A stretch of DNA of 9,672 bases from Nitriliruptoraceae bacterium (GCA_007120565.1 SKNK01000273.1:1-9672), one strand, 5' to 3'. Numbered from the stretch's first letter, positions 1 through 6,747 are shown. The notes: generated from the sequence alone by a model not told the origin. Program-made: numbers and translations.

Positions 1-400
1 CGGCCAGCCGCTGGATCGTCTGTTGGACGGTCAACCCCTCGGGCACCGTGAACCGCAGCTGCGGCGGCGTCAGGGGGCCAGCAGCCAGGACCTCGATCGC
101 TTCCTCGTTGCTCATGCCGGTCTCGAGCTCGAAGAAGCCGGGTTGGAGCACCTCGGACAGGCCGGCGTCCTCAGCCGCGACGCCGAACCGGAAGCTGCTG
201 CGCACCACGCCCAACTCGGCGAGGTCCTCGCCGACCGCACGCACGGACTGGCCACGGCTGACCTCGTAGTCGACCGGCTGGCCGGCCTCGATGCCTTCGT
301 CGAAGAAGTTGTTGTCCAACCACCACACACCAGCCGCACCGGCCGCGACGATCAACAGGCCGAACGCCATGAACCACTTCGAACCACGGCTCAGTGCCAC
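1..400 (-). CDS. mltG: Endolytic murein transglycosylase MltG (YceG-like), N-terminal 133 residues, cut by window edge
   Basis: MltG is an inner-membrane lytic transglycosylase that cleaves nascent peptidoglycan strands and is thought to set glycan chain release during elongation. Seen: a short basic N-terminus, one membrane segment at about residues 9-28, then an extracytoplasmic part with a LysM-like stretch (about 43-77, containing VSRGQSVRAVGEDLAELGVV), the family-typical LQPGFFELETGMS (85-97) and the start of the YceG core, FTVPEGLTVQQTIQRLA (117-133). The catalytic Glu lies beyond the window, so activity cannot be judged. I chose the GTG start at 400 because AGGGAG sits 8 nt upstream and the start precedes the membrane segment; an ATG at 370 would cut into that segment. 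The gene follows ruvX by 16 bp, a common actinobacterial order. Identification rests on the N-terminal pattern plus neighbours. Confidence 0.88.
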   Translation of the reverse strand, partial: MALSRGSKWFMAFGLLIVAAGAAGVWWLDNNFFDEGIEAGQPVDYEVSRGQSVRAVGEDLAELGVVRSSFRFGVAAEDAGLSEVLQPGFFELETGMSNEEAIEVLAAGPLTPPQLRFTVPEGLTVQQTIQRLA

Positions 401-408
401 TGTCGGGT

Positions 409-414
409 CTCCCT
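409..414 (-). promoter_or_regulatory. Ribosome binding site of mltG
   Basis: AGGGAG on the minus strand, 8 nt before the GTG at 400, inside the 16-bp ruvX-mltG gap. It decides the GTG start over the in-frame ATG at 370. Confidence 0.6.
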
Positions 415-416
415 GG

Positions 417-884
417 TCAGACGGTGCGGTGTCGGCGTTGCGATTCGAGGACCGACTGGAGCATCACGCTCGCGGCGACCCGGTCGATGGTGTCCTTGCG
501 GTCGGCACGGGACAGGTCCGCATCCAACAGCACCCGCTCCGCCTCGACGGTGGTGAAGCGCTCGTCGACCAGACGAACCGGAAGCCCGGTGCGCTCGCGT
601 AGTGCGTCACCGATCCGGCGCGCCCGGTTGGCGGCACTGCCCTCACGGCCGTCAAGGGTACGCGGATAGCCGACGACCACGGCCGCGGCTTCGTGACGGG
701 CCGCCGCGTTGGCCAATGCCTCGATCAGGGGGGCATCCTGATCCCGAGGGACGTGCAGCGTCTCGGCCGGTGACGCGACCACCTGCCCGGGGTCGGAGAC
801 GGCCACACCGATCCGGACCTCGCCGAGATCGATCGCCACCAGGCGACCCGTCAGGGGCAGCTCATCCCCGGTGCCGAGGCTCAC
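417..884 (-). CDS. ruvX: RuvX/YqgF family RNase H-fold nuclease (pre-16S rRNA processing / Holliday junction resolvase-like)
   Basis: Cytoplasmic YqgF-family protein with an RNase H-like fold. Members are implicated in maturing the 16S rRNA 5' end and have been called putative Holliday junction resolvases. Seen in 155 residues: the first acidic site in AIDLGEVRIGVAVSD (D19), the glycine motif VVGYPRTLDGREG (70-82), the second acid in VDERFTTVEAERVL (E108), and the third in KDTIDRVAASVMLQS (D134). All expected acidic residues are present and the length is near the family norm of about 140-160. The start is GTG at 884, in a GTGA overlap with the alaS stop, so translation is probably coupled; AGGTGAG just upstream could serve as Shine-Dalgarno. 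Gene order alaS-ruvX-mltG supports the call. Confidence 0.95.
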   Translation of the reverse strand: MSLGTGDELPLTGRLVAIDLGEVRIGVAVSDPGQVVASPAETLHVPRDQDAPLIEALANAAARHEAAAVVVGYPRTLDGREGSAANRARRIGDALRERTGLPVRLVDERFTTVEAERVLLDADLSRADRKDTIDRVAASVMLQSVLESQRRHRTV

Positions 885-3577
885 AGCTCACCTACGACGC
901 GTCGGGCTTCGGTCGCCGCGACCTGCAGCGCCTCGTCGAGCTTGTCGCCCTGCTTACCGCCCGCCTGGGCGAGGTCGCCCTTGCCGCCGGCGCCACCGCC
1001 GACCACTTGAGCCGCCGGGTGCAGGATGGGGCGCGCCTCGACGCCATCCTCGGACAGGTCCGAACTGACCGCCGCGACCAGCTGCGCCTTGCCATCGTCG
1101 GTCGCGGTGCCGACCACCACTACCGCGCGGGTGACGAGGTGGCCGCGGATCTCACCGGCCAGGCTGCGGACGTCGTCCATGGCCAGCCCGTCGACGCGCG
1201 CGACCACGACCGCCAGGCCGTCGTCGTCGCGGGTCGCACCGTCCGCAAGCTCCTTGGCCTGCTGGGACAGCCCGGCGCCGCGCGCCTTGGCCAGTTCCTT
1301 CTCCACGGCCTTGAGCCGGTCCATCAGCCCACGGACCCGCTCGACCGCATCGTCGGTCGGCGCGTCGAGCAGGCGCGCCACCTGTTCGGCGACCATCCGT
1401 TCGCGGCTGAGGAAGCTGAAGGCGTCCGGTCCGGTGAGCGCTTCGATCCTGCGGGTGTTGGACCCGATCGACTCCTCGCGCACGATCGTGATCGTCCCGA
1501 TCGTCGCACCGGAGGGCACGTGGGTCCCGCCGCACAGCTCCTTGGAGAAGTCCCCGATCGTCACGACCCGCACCACCTCGCCGTACTTGTCGCCGAAGTT
1601 GGCGACCGCTCCGGCGGCCTTGGCCTCGTCGATCGTCATCACGTCGGTGCGGACGTGGGGGTCGGCGAGCACCCGCTGGTTGATCGTCGCCTCGAGCTCG
1701 GCGACCTGCTCGGGAGAGAGCGACTCGAAGTGGGGGAAGTCGAACCGCAGCCGCCCTGGCTGGACCAGCGATCCGGCCTGTTGGGCGTGGTCGCCGACCT
1801 CCTCCTTGATGATCGCGTGGATGACGTGGGTCGCCGAGTGGCTGCGCGCCGTGGCGATGCGCCGATCCATGTGGACCCGTGCTTCGACGGCCTGGCCCTC
1901 GTGCACCTCGCCGGCGACCACCCGCGCCCGGTGGACGCTCAGGCCCTCGATCGCTTCCTGGGTGTCGAGGACCTCGAGCCGGCCGGTCGGGGTGTCGATC
2001 ACCCCCGCGTCGCCGATCTGGCCACCACCCTCGGCGTAGAAGGGGGTGCGAGGCAGCACGATCTCCACCTCGTCGCCTTCGGACGCCGAACCCTGCAGCC
2101 CCGCCGGGGTGACGATCGCGCCGAGCTCCGCTTCGGCCGCCAGGCGGTCGTAGCCGACGAAGTCGGTGGCGCCGACCCGTCCGGCAGCGTCACGGTAGAC
2201 CTCGACGGGCACCGCTCCCCCGCCGCGCTTCGCACCCGCACGGGCACGTTCGCGCTGCGCCTCCATGAGCTCATCGAAGGTCGCGCGGTCGAGTTCCAAC
2301 CCGGCGTCCGCGGCGATCTCCTGGGTGAGGTCGATCGGGAACCCGTAGGTGTCGTGCAGTTCGAACGCGGCATCGCCTGGGAAGCCGACTGCCTCGTCGT
2401 CCTTGCGGACGCTCGCGATGACCTGATCGACCTTCTCCAGCCCCTGACGGATCCTGGCGCCGAAGTCGGACTCCTCGGCGCTGGCCACACGCGTGATCAG
2501 TTCGCGCTGACGCTCGAGGTCCGGGTAGGCGGGGCCGTGGCTGACGATCACCGCGTCGATCATGGGTTCCATCACCGACCGGCCACCCCCGACATCCAGG
2601 CCGAGGACCTGGCCGTGCCGGACCGCTCGACGCAGCAGGCGACGCAGGATGTACCCGCGCCCCTCCTTGGCGGGGAGCACCCCGTCGGCGATCAGGAACG
2701 CCGAGGTACGCGCGTGTTCGGCGATGATGCGCAGGCTGACGTCGGTGGCGTCATCCTGGCCGTAGGTGGTTCCGGTGACCTCTTCCGCCTTGGCGAGCAG
2801 CGGCTGGAAGCGGTCGGTCTCGAAGACGTTGGTCACGTCCTGCTTGAGGATGGCCATGCGTTCGAGCCCGAGCCCGGTGTCGATGCTCGGCGCGGGCAGG
2901 TCGCCGACGACCTGGCCGTCCTCGTCCTGCTCGAACTGCATGAGGACCAGGTTGTAGTACTCGAGGTAGCGCTCCCCGTTGACCTCGGGACCACCTTCCT
3001 CGCCCCAGTCGGGACCGCGGTCGTAGTGCAGCTCCGTGCAGGGCCCGCAGGGGCCGGCGCCACCGGTCGACCAGAAGTTGTCCGAGTCGTCCAGCCGGGT
3101 GGAGCCCTCCGGCGCACCGACGCGCTGGATCCGTTCCAGCGGGACGTCGGTCTCCTCGAGCCACAGGGCCTCGGATTCGTCGTCGGACTCGTGGATCGTG
3201 ACCCAGATACGTTCCGGGTCCAGCCCGAAGGGCCCGATCGACAGCTCCCAAGACCAGCGGATCGCCTCGCGCTTGAAGTAGTCACCGAAGGAGAACGCGC
3301 CGAGCATCTCGAACATCGACAGGTGGCGGGTCGTGTAGCCGACGTTCTCGATGTCGTTGGTGCGCACGCACTTCTGGAAGCTTGTGGCCCGCGGGGTCGG
3401 CGGCTTGGCGTCCCCAAGGAAGTAGGGCTTGAAGGGCACCATCCCGGCAACGGTCAACAGCAGGGTGGGGTCGTTGGAGATCAGCGACGCCGAGCCGTAG
3501 CGCCGGTGCTCACGCTCCTCGTAGAAGGAGAGGAAGGTCTCTCGGATGGTCAGGGAGTCCACGGGGTCCTCGTTCAT
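881..3577 (-). CDS. alaS: Alanyl-tRNA synthetase
   Basis: Charges tRNA-Ala with alanine in the cytoplasm and removes mischarged serine or glycine. The 898-residue length is normal. Seen in order: class II motif 1 region with HRRYGSASLISNDPTLL (24-40) and VAGMVPFKPYFLG (43-55); CVRTNDIENVG (70-80); motif 2 region HLSMFEMLGAFSFGDYF (85-101); GPCGPCTELHYDRG (175-188); motif 3 GLGLERM (235-241); EGRGYILRRLLRRAVRHG (305-322); editing domain with zinc-site residues H580 and H584 (HSATH) and C682 and H686 (CGGTH); and a C-Ala domain ending in the glycine-rich GGGAGGKGDLAQAGGKQGDK (860-879). Nothing essential is missing. The ATG at 3577 has no good ribosome site. An in-frame GTG at 3562 has GAGGA 4 nt upstream and would give the more usual short N-terminus MDSLTIRETF. 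The stop overlaps the ruvX start. Confidence 0.98.
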   Translation of the reverse strand: MNEDPVDSLTIRETFLSFYEEREHRRYGSASLISNDPTLLLTVAGMVPFKPYFLGDAKPPTPRATSFQKCVRTNDIENVGYTTRHLSMFEMLGAFSFGDYFKREAIRWSWELSIGPFGLDPERIWVTIHESDDESEALWLEETDVPLERIQRVGAPEGSTRLDDSDNFWSTGGAGPCGPCTELHYDRGPDWGEEGGPEVNGERYLEYYNLVLMQFEQDEDGQVVGDLPAPSIDTGLGLERMAILKQDVTNVFETDRFQPLLAKAEEVTGTTYGQDDATDVSLRIIAEHARTSAFLIADGVLPAKEGRGYILRRLLRRAVRHGQVLGLDVGGGRSVMEPMIDAVIVSHGPAYPDLERQRELITRVASAEESDFGARIRQGLEKVDQVIASVRKDDEAVGFPGDAAFELHDTYGFPIDLTQEIAADAGLELDRATFDELMEAQRERARAGAKRGGGAVPVEVYRDAAGRVGATDFVGYDRLAAEAELGAIVTPAGLQGSASEGDEVEIVLPRTPFYAEGGGQIGDAGVIDTPTGRLEVLDTQEAIEGLSVHRARVVAGEVHEGQAVEARVHMDRRIATARSHSATHVIHAIIKEEVGDHAQQAGSLVQPGRLRFDFPHFESLSPEQVAELEATINQRVLADPHVRTDVMTIDEAKAAGAVANFGDKYGEVVRVVTIGDFSKELCGGTHVPSGATIGTITIVREESIGSNTRRIEALTGPDAFSFLSRERMVAEQVARLLDAPTDDAVERVRGLMDRLKAVEKELAKARGAGLSQQAKELADGATRDDDGLAVVVARVDGLAMDDVRSLAGEIRGHLVTRAVVVVGTATDDGKAQLVAAVSSDLSEDGVEARPILHPAAQVVGGGAGGKGDLAQAGGKQGDKLDEALQVAATEARRVVGEL
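3567..3571 (-). promoter_or_regulatory. Possible ribosome binding site for an internal alaS start at 3562
   Basis: GAGGA on the minus strand ends 4 nt before an in-frame GTG (3562-3560). The upstream ATG at 3577 has only GAG directly abutting it. This suggests the true N-terminus may be five residues shorter. The spacing is slightly short, so this is a suggestion only. Confidence 0.35.
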
Positions 3578-3697
3578 CTCATGCTCGGTCGCGAGGTGGT
3601 TGGGGGGCGACCGGCGGGCAGTGTGCCTGACGCGGGGCCAAGCCTGGTCCAGGGCGGGGCTGCGGGAGCGGTGACGAGGTGGCTCGCCTCCGGGCCG

Positions 3698-3955
3698 TCA
3701 GCCCCCCAGAGCCTCCCGGACGCTCGGTACCTCGAAGCGGGAGCGCAGCTCGGCCTCACGGGCGGCCGAGGCCTCGCGGCCCGCTGCTGCAGCCTCGCGG
3801 AAGCGGTCGGCGAAGGTCGCGGCTGCGCGTCCGGCCTGGCCAGCGAGGTTGGTCGGGGCGACGGCCTGCTGCGCCTGATCGAGCCGCTTGATCACGTACG
3901 CACCGATGAGCAACCCGGCCCCCAGGCCGAGCGCAACGGAGAAGGCTCGCTTCAT
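3698..3955 (-). CDS. Small membrane-anchored protein, DUF6167-like
   Basis: 85 residues, function unknown. Seen: a single membrane segment right at the N-terminus (about residues 4-22, rich in Gly, Ala and Leu, after Met-Lys-Arg), then an Ala/Arg/Glu-rich, probably helical cytoplasmic tail with segments such as AGRAAATFADRFREAAAAGRE (41-61, first 20 residues are the core). The ATG at 3955 lies one base after the DUF948 stop (TGACATG), with GGGA about 7 nt upstream, so the two are translated together. A small protein of this kind between a DUF948 gene and alaS is a recurring actinobacterial arrangement, and the family name is my recollection of that context rather than a search. The 120-bp gap to alaS (3578-3697) holds no convincing promoter or gene. 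Confidence 0.8.
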   Translation of the reverse strand: MKRAFSVALGLGAGLLIGAYVIKRLDQAQQAVAPTNLAGQAGRAAATFADRFREAAAAGREASAAREAELRSRFEVPSVREALGG

Positions 3956-3956
3956 G

Positions 3957-4307
3957 TCAGTCCCGCATCTTCTTGGCGGTCCGTGCTGCCCCGGCGGTGA
4001 ACGCGGCCGCCTTGATCAGGGGGTTGGACACCGTCGCGTGCACCACGCCGACGAGCTGGTCGGTGGTCGCGGTGATCGACTGGACCCCGGCGACGATGGT
4101 GTCGACGCGGGCCAGTTCGACGTTGACCCCGGCGACGGTCTCGTTCACCCCACGCAGGATCGGGACGGTCTCCTCGGTGACGCTCTTGATCGTGCGCACG
4201 CTCTCGTCCAGGATCTTCATGGCACGGACCACGAACACGCTGATGACGACCACCAGCACGCCCCAGAACAGCGCTGCGGTCAACACGGCCCAATCTCTGA
4301 CGGTCAC
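3957..4307 (-). CDS. DUF948 family membrane protein
   Basis: 116 residues, function unknown. Seen: an N-terminal membrane segment at about residues 7-28 (WAVLTAALFWGVLVVVISVF), then a long polar helix with heptad-like spacing of Val, Ile and Leu (about 30-90, for example LDESVRTIKSVTEETVPIL), and a C-terminal PLIKAAAFTAGAARTAKK (96-113). This build, one anchor plus a methyl-accepting-protein-like coiled coil, is that of the DUF948 (PF06103) family in Gram-positive bacteria, which includes some general stress proteins of unclear role. The GTG at 4307 overlaps the rarA stop in GTGA, so expression is coupled to rarA. Which membrane face the helix lies on is not settled by the sequence, though the basic end after the anchor suggests the cytoplasm. 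Confidence 0.88.
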   Translation of the reverse strand: MTVRDWAVLTAALFWGVLVVVISVFVVRAMKILDESVRTIKSVTEETVPILRGVNETVAGVNVELARVDTIVAGVQSITATTDQLVGVVHATVSNPLIKAAAFTAGAARTAKKMRD

Positions 4308-5815
4308 GTCCTGCCATCCTTCCGTCGGGGATCCGGGTCCGTTCGTTGGTGCTTACGGTGCTTCGCCGCCTGTTCGCGGAGTTCCGCGACCCGGTCGGCG
4401 ACCGCACCTTCGTGCCCGTGACGGCTGGGTTCGTAGAACCGCTTGCCGTCGAGAGCCTCCGGAAGGTAGCGCTGTTGCGGCGCGAAGCCACCCGGGTGGT
4501 CGTGAGGATAGTCGTACCCGGCGCCGTGGCCGAGGTCGCCAGCTCCCTTGTAGTGACTGTCGCGCAGGTGAGCAGGGACGTCGAGGTTGCCGTGACGCCG
4601 TACCGCCTCCAACGCGGCACCCATCGCCCGGGTCACGCTGTTGGACTTGGGCGCGACCGCAAGCGAGATCGCGGCATGGGTCAGCGCGAAGCGGGCCTCG
4701 GGTAGCCCGACCTTGTCCAGCGCGTCGAAGGCGGCGACCGCGATCGGCAGCGCCTGCCGGTCGGCGAGCCCGACGTCCTCGGACGCGAAGATCACCATGC
4801 GTCGCGCGAGGAACCGAGGGTCCTCTCCCGACTCGAGCATCCGCAGCAGCCAGTACGCCGCCGCATCCGGGTCCGACCCACGCAATGACTTGATGAACGC
4901 GCTGACCTGGTCGTAGTGGCCATCCGCCGACTTGTCGTAGCGGAACCGTTGCTGTGCGTCGGCGACGTCGTCGAGGGAGAGGGTGACGGTGTCACCGTCC
5001 GGGCCCGGCTCACCCACCCCGGCAGCCGAGGCCGCCACCTCCAAGGCGCTGAGGGCCGCGCGTGCATCCCCGTCGCCGATGTGCAGCAGGTGGTCCACTG
5101 CCTCGACGTCGAGGTGGATGCGCCCCCCGAAGCCGCGGTCGGGGTCCTGGCAGGCGCGCTCGATCAGGGTGCGGACGTCCTCGCCCGACAGCGGCTCGAG
5201 CCGGACGAGCTGGCAGCGGGACAGCAGCGGAGCGTTGAGCTCGAAGAAGGGGTTCTCGGTCGTTGCACCGATGAGGGTGACCCAGCCGGCTTCGACGCCG
5301 GGGAGCAGCGCGTCCTGCTGGCTCTTGTTGAACCGGTGGATCTCGTCGATGAACAGCACGGTGCGGCGGTCGCGAAGCTGCTGGCGGGTGCGACCTTCCT
5401 CGATCAGCCGACGGACGTCCTTGACCCCGCTGGTGACCGCGGACAGTTCGGTCCAGGCGGCGTCGACGTGGGCGGCGATCACGGTCGCCAGCGAGGTCTT
5501 GCCCACACCGGGTGGTCCCCACAGGATCAGCGAGCGCAGCTCACCCCGGTCGAGCATCGAGCGCAGGGCGGTGCCGGGCCCGAGCGCGTGGCCCTGCCCG
5601 ACGTACTCGTCGAGATCGCGGGGACGCAGTCGCGCCGCCAGGGGCATGCCGCGAGGTACCGCTCCAGGGCGGGACCGATCGCCCGCGGCGCTGGCCGTTG
5701 AACCGCTAGTGGGCCCCTCATCCGCTTCCGCGGAAGCGCTCTGCAGGGACGGGGCCATCGGCTCCGTCCCGTCGAACAGCTGTTGGTCGGTCACGCTGGC
5801 ACCGTACCTGTGCAA
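4304..5815 (-). CDS. rarA: Replication-associated recombination protein A (RarA/MgsA AAA+ ATPase)
   Basis: RarA is a clamp-loader-like AAA+ ATPase acting at stalled replication forks. The open frame could begin with TTG at 5815, but I prefer the GTG at 5794 (496 residues, beginning MTDQQLFDG), which sits 6 nt after a TACGGT box. Numbered from that GTG: a low-complexity N-terminal tail (about 11-48), then PLAARLRPRDLDEYVGQGH (51-69), Walker A GPPGVGKTS (93-101), Walker B VLFIDEIHRFNKSQQDALL (146-164), sensor 1 ATTENPFFELN (177-187) and an arginine finger in LLSRCQ (R193). The C-terminal part has the family motifs PAHLRDSHYKGAGDLGHGAGY and PQQRYLPEALDGKRFYEPS. It is complete and of slightly more than usual length because of the tail. 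It heads the leftward gene run through alaS to mltG. Confidence 0.96.
   Translation of the reverse strand: MHRYGASVTDQQLFDGTEPMAPSLQSASAEADEGPTSGSTASAAGDRSRPGAVPRGMPLAARLRPRDLDEYVGQGHALGPGTALRSMLDRGELRSLILWGPPGVGKTSLATVIAAHVDAAWTELSAVTSGVKDVRRLIEEGRTRQQLRDRRTVLFIDEIHRFNKSQQDALLPGVEAGWVTLIGATTENPFFELNAPLLSRCQLVRLEPLSGEDVRTLIERACQDPDRGFGGRIHLDVEAVDHLLHIGDGDARAALSALEVAASAAGVGEPGPDGDTVTLSLDDVADAQQRFRYDKSADGHYDQVSAFIKSLRGSDPDAAAYWLLRMLESGEDPRFLARRMVIFASEDVGLADRQALPIAVAAFDALDKVGLPEARFALTHAAISLAVAPKSNSVTRAMGAALEAVRRHGNLDVPAHLRDSHYKGAGDLGHGAGYDYPHDHPGGFAPQQRYLPEALDGKRFYEPSRHGHEGAVADRVAELREQAAKHRKHQRTDPDPRRKDGRT
5801..5806 (-). promoter_or_regulatory. Candidate -10 element for a leaderless rarA transcript
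   Basis: TACGGT (minus strand, 5806 to 5801) matches TANNNT and ends 6 nt before the preferred GTG start at 5794. This spacing would place transcription start on the G of the start codon, the typical geometry of actinobacterial leaderless genes. No Shine-Dalgarno is visible ahead of either candidate start. I see no good -35 at 17 bp (CCGGCC there), so confidence is limited. Confidence 0.4.
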
Positions 5816-5840
5816 GGGGACATGGCCGGCCGGCCCTGGC

Positions 5841-5852
5841 GGTCACGTGTCC
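5841..5852. promoter_or_regulatory. Near-palindrome around CACGTG in the divergent rarA / tail-anchored gene spacer
   Basis: GGTCACGTGTCC reads the same on both strands except for one base pair (third and tenth positions). It lies between the two candidate -10 boxes of the divergent genes, 4 bp upstream of the plus-strand box, where a regulator could affect both directions. The flanking 5824-5835 is GGCCGGCCGGCC, itself palindromic. Operator function is inference. Confidence 0.3.
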
Positions 5853-5855
5853 CGC

Positions 5856-5861
5856 TACGGT
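5856..5861 (+). promoter_or_regulatory. Candidate -10 element for the tail-anchored protein gene
   Basis: TACGGT, a TANNNT match, 27 bp before the ATG at 5889. It leaves room for a start site near 5868 and for the strong ribosome site at 5872-5880. The region 17 bp upstream (CCTGGC or similar) is not a clear -35. Confidence 0.35.
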
Positions 5862-5871
5862 TGTGGTCCAC

Positions 5872-5880
5872 GAGGAAGGA
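5872..5880 (+). promoter_or_regulatory. Strong ribosome binding site of the tail-anchored protein gene
   Basis: GAGGAAGGA, ending 8 nt before the ATG at 5889. It is the best Shine-Dalgarno in the window and fixes this start within a plus-strand frame that is open from much further upstream. Confidence 0.75.
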
Positions 5881-5888
5881 ACACTTTC

Positions 5889-6221
5889 ATGGCTTCGAAC
5901 CTGACCGAGAAGGTGGCAACCGGCGTCGAGGAACTGCGCGATCGGGCCGCTGAGACCATCGCCGGCGACGGCGAGTCCGTGTTCCGCGCCCTGAAGCGCC
6001 TCGCTGAGCGGATCGATGAAGCGGAGATGAACCTCCAGGAGAGCATCATCGACGCCGAGGAGACGATCGCCGACGGCCTCGAGGACGTTGCCTCCGAGCA
6101 GCGCCGCACGACCTGGCCACGGCGGCTGTTCTGGCTGCTGTTGGGCGCCAGCGTGGTCGCATCGGTCTTCGTCAGCAACCCGGACAAGGCCAAGGAACTG
6201 CGGAACAAGATCCAGAGCTGA
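5889..6221 (+). CDS. Unrecognised 110-residue tail-anchored membrane protein
   Basis: I do not recognise this protein. It begins MASNLTEKVATGVEELRDRA. Residues 1-75 are rich in Glu, Asp, Arg and Ala with hydrophobics spaced like an amphipathic helix or coiled coil (FRALKRLAERIDEAEMNLQE, 32-51, then IIDAEETIADGLEDVASEQ). A basic turn WPRR (76-79) leads into one membrane segment (about 80-96, LFWLLLGASVVASVFVS), followed by a short basic tail (KAKELRNKIQS). There is no signal peptide, so the likely topology is a cytoplasmic helical domain anchored by its C-terminus. The build recalls DUF883/YqjD-type anchored helical proteins, but I see no diagnostic motif. It is the only plus-strand gene here, divergent from rarA and convergent with the J-protein gene. 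The strong ribosome site and codon usage like its neighbours support it as real. Confidence 0.8.
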   Translation: MASNLTEKVATGVEELRDRAAETIAGDGESVFRALKRLAERIDEAEMNLQESIIDAEETIADGLEDVASEQRRTTWPRRLFWLLLGASVVASVFVSNPDKAKELRNKIQS

Positions 6222-6235
6222 GCCGGCTCCGTTCA

Positions 6236-6256
6236 CCCCAAACGCGGCGTTCGGGG
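6236..6256. terminator. Hairpin between convergent genes, likely bidirectional terminator
   Basis: CCCC-A-AACG, loop CGG, CGTT-C-GGGG: a nine-position stem with one A/C mismatch, placed in the 43-bp gap between the stop codons at 6221 (plus) and 6265 (minus). There is no T-run on either side, as is common in high-GC actinobacteria. Position and stem support termination for both genes. Confidence 0.6.
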
Positions 6257-6264
6257 GCCGCAGA

Positions 6265-6741
6265 TCAGCCTTCGCTGCGCCAAGGACGCTTGTGCTTGGG
6301 CTTGCGGGAGGTCCACATCTCGCGTTCACGCACCTCGTCGGTGTTGAACTCGCGCCAGGCCCGCTTGCGGTAGTCGAAGTCGGGATCCCCCGGTGCGGGT
6401 TCTACCGCACCTCCCGTCTTGGGGTCCTTCGCGGTGAACCGCACCCCATCCTTGCCGGGCTCAGGGGACGCAGTTCCCCGCTGGCGTCGGCGTTGGAGTC
6501 GACGGAACCGTTCGAGCTCCTTGGGATCGTTCAACATCCGGTATGCGGCGGTGATCTCCGCGATCCGTTGGTGGCGCTTGCGCTGCTGCGGCTCGTCGTC
6601 ATCCGGGAAACGGTCGGGATGATGCGTTTGGACGAGGCGCCGGTACGCCGCCCGAACGGTCTCGGCCGATGCCCCAACCTCGACCCCGAGCACCTCGTGC
6701 GGATCTCCCACGTCTCCCCACCGTGTGACGTGGTGCGGCAC
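6265..6741 (-). CDS. Short J-domain (DnaJ-like) co-chaperone
   Basis: 158 residues. A J domain at the N-terminus is plain: DPHEVLGVEVGASAETVRAA (13-32), then YRRLVQTHHPDRFPDDDE with the HPD motif at 41-43 that stimulates DnaK ATPase, then RIAEITAAYRMLNDPKE (59-75). There is no Gly/Phe region, no zinc-finger CXXCXGXG repeats and no DnaJ C-terminal domain, so it is a type III J protein, not DnaJ itself. The tail (about 80-158) is polar and basic with RFTAKDPKTGG and KPKHKRPWRSEG, probably disordered, and may choose the client. The GTG at 6741 has no clear ribosome site. GTG at 6711 would start MGDPHEVLGV, closer to usual J proteins, with GGAG just 2 nt upstream. It follows znuA by 17 bp and may share its transcript. 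Confidence 0.88.
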   Translation of the reverse strand: MPHHVTRWGDVGDPHEVLGVEVGASAETVRAAYRRLVQTHHPDRFPDDDEPQQRKRHQRIAEITAAYRMLNDPKELERFRRLQRRRQRGTASPEPGKDGVRFTAKDPKTGGAVEPAPGDPDFDYRKRAWREFNTDEVREREMWTSRKPKHKRPWRSEG

Positions 6742-6747
6742 GTCACA
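6724..6747. repeat. Perfect 9+9 bp inverted repeat at the znuA / J-protein junction
   Basis: TGTGACGTG (6724-6732), spacer GTGCGG, CACGTCACA (6739-6747). The arms are perfectly complementary. The repeat overlaps the longest possible start (6741) of the J-protein gene and lies wholly upstream of the alternative start at 6711. In RNA it would be a 9-bp stem with a 6-base loop just after the znuA stop; as DNA it is operator-like. No U-run follows, so it is not a classical terminator. Confidence 0.6.

Noticed and set aside
3578..3697. Possible terminator, promoter or T-box-like leader before alaS
   Set aside because: The 120-bp gap has only weak pairing (GAGG/CCTC and TGAC/GTCA with a 6-base bulge near 3672-3700, and CTCG/CGAG at 3584-3595). 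There is no T-run, no -10/-35 pair and no T-box sequence.
602..4000. Very long open frame (1132 codons) on the plus strand
   Set aside because: It lies antisense to alaS and the small membrane genes. In high-GC DNA the opposite frame of a real gene is often free of stops. Its product is low-complexity Gly/Arg/Asp/Val-rich with no domain, while the minus strand encodes a full AlaS.
4916..5701. Plus-strand open frame of 261 codons opposite rarA
   Set aside because: It is a shadow of rarA, whose AAA+ motifs are complete on the minus strand.
5824..5835. GGCCGGCCGGCC as a special repeat or attachment site
   Set aside because: It is a short simple GC palindrome, expected often in such GC-rich DNA, with no sign of insertion around it.
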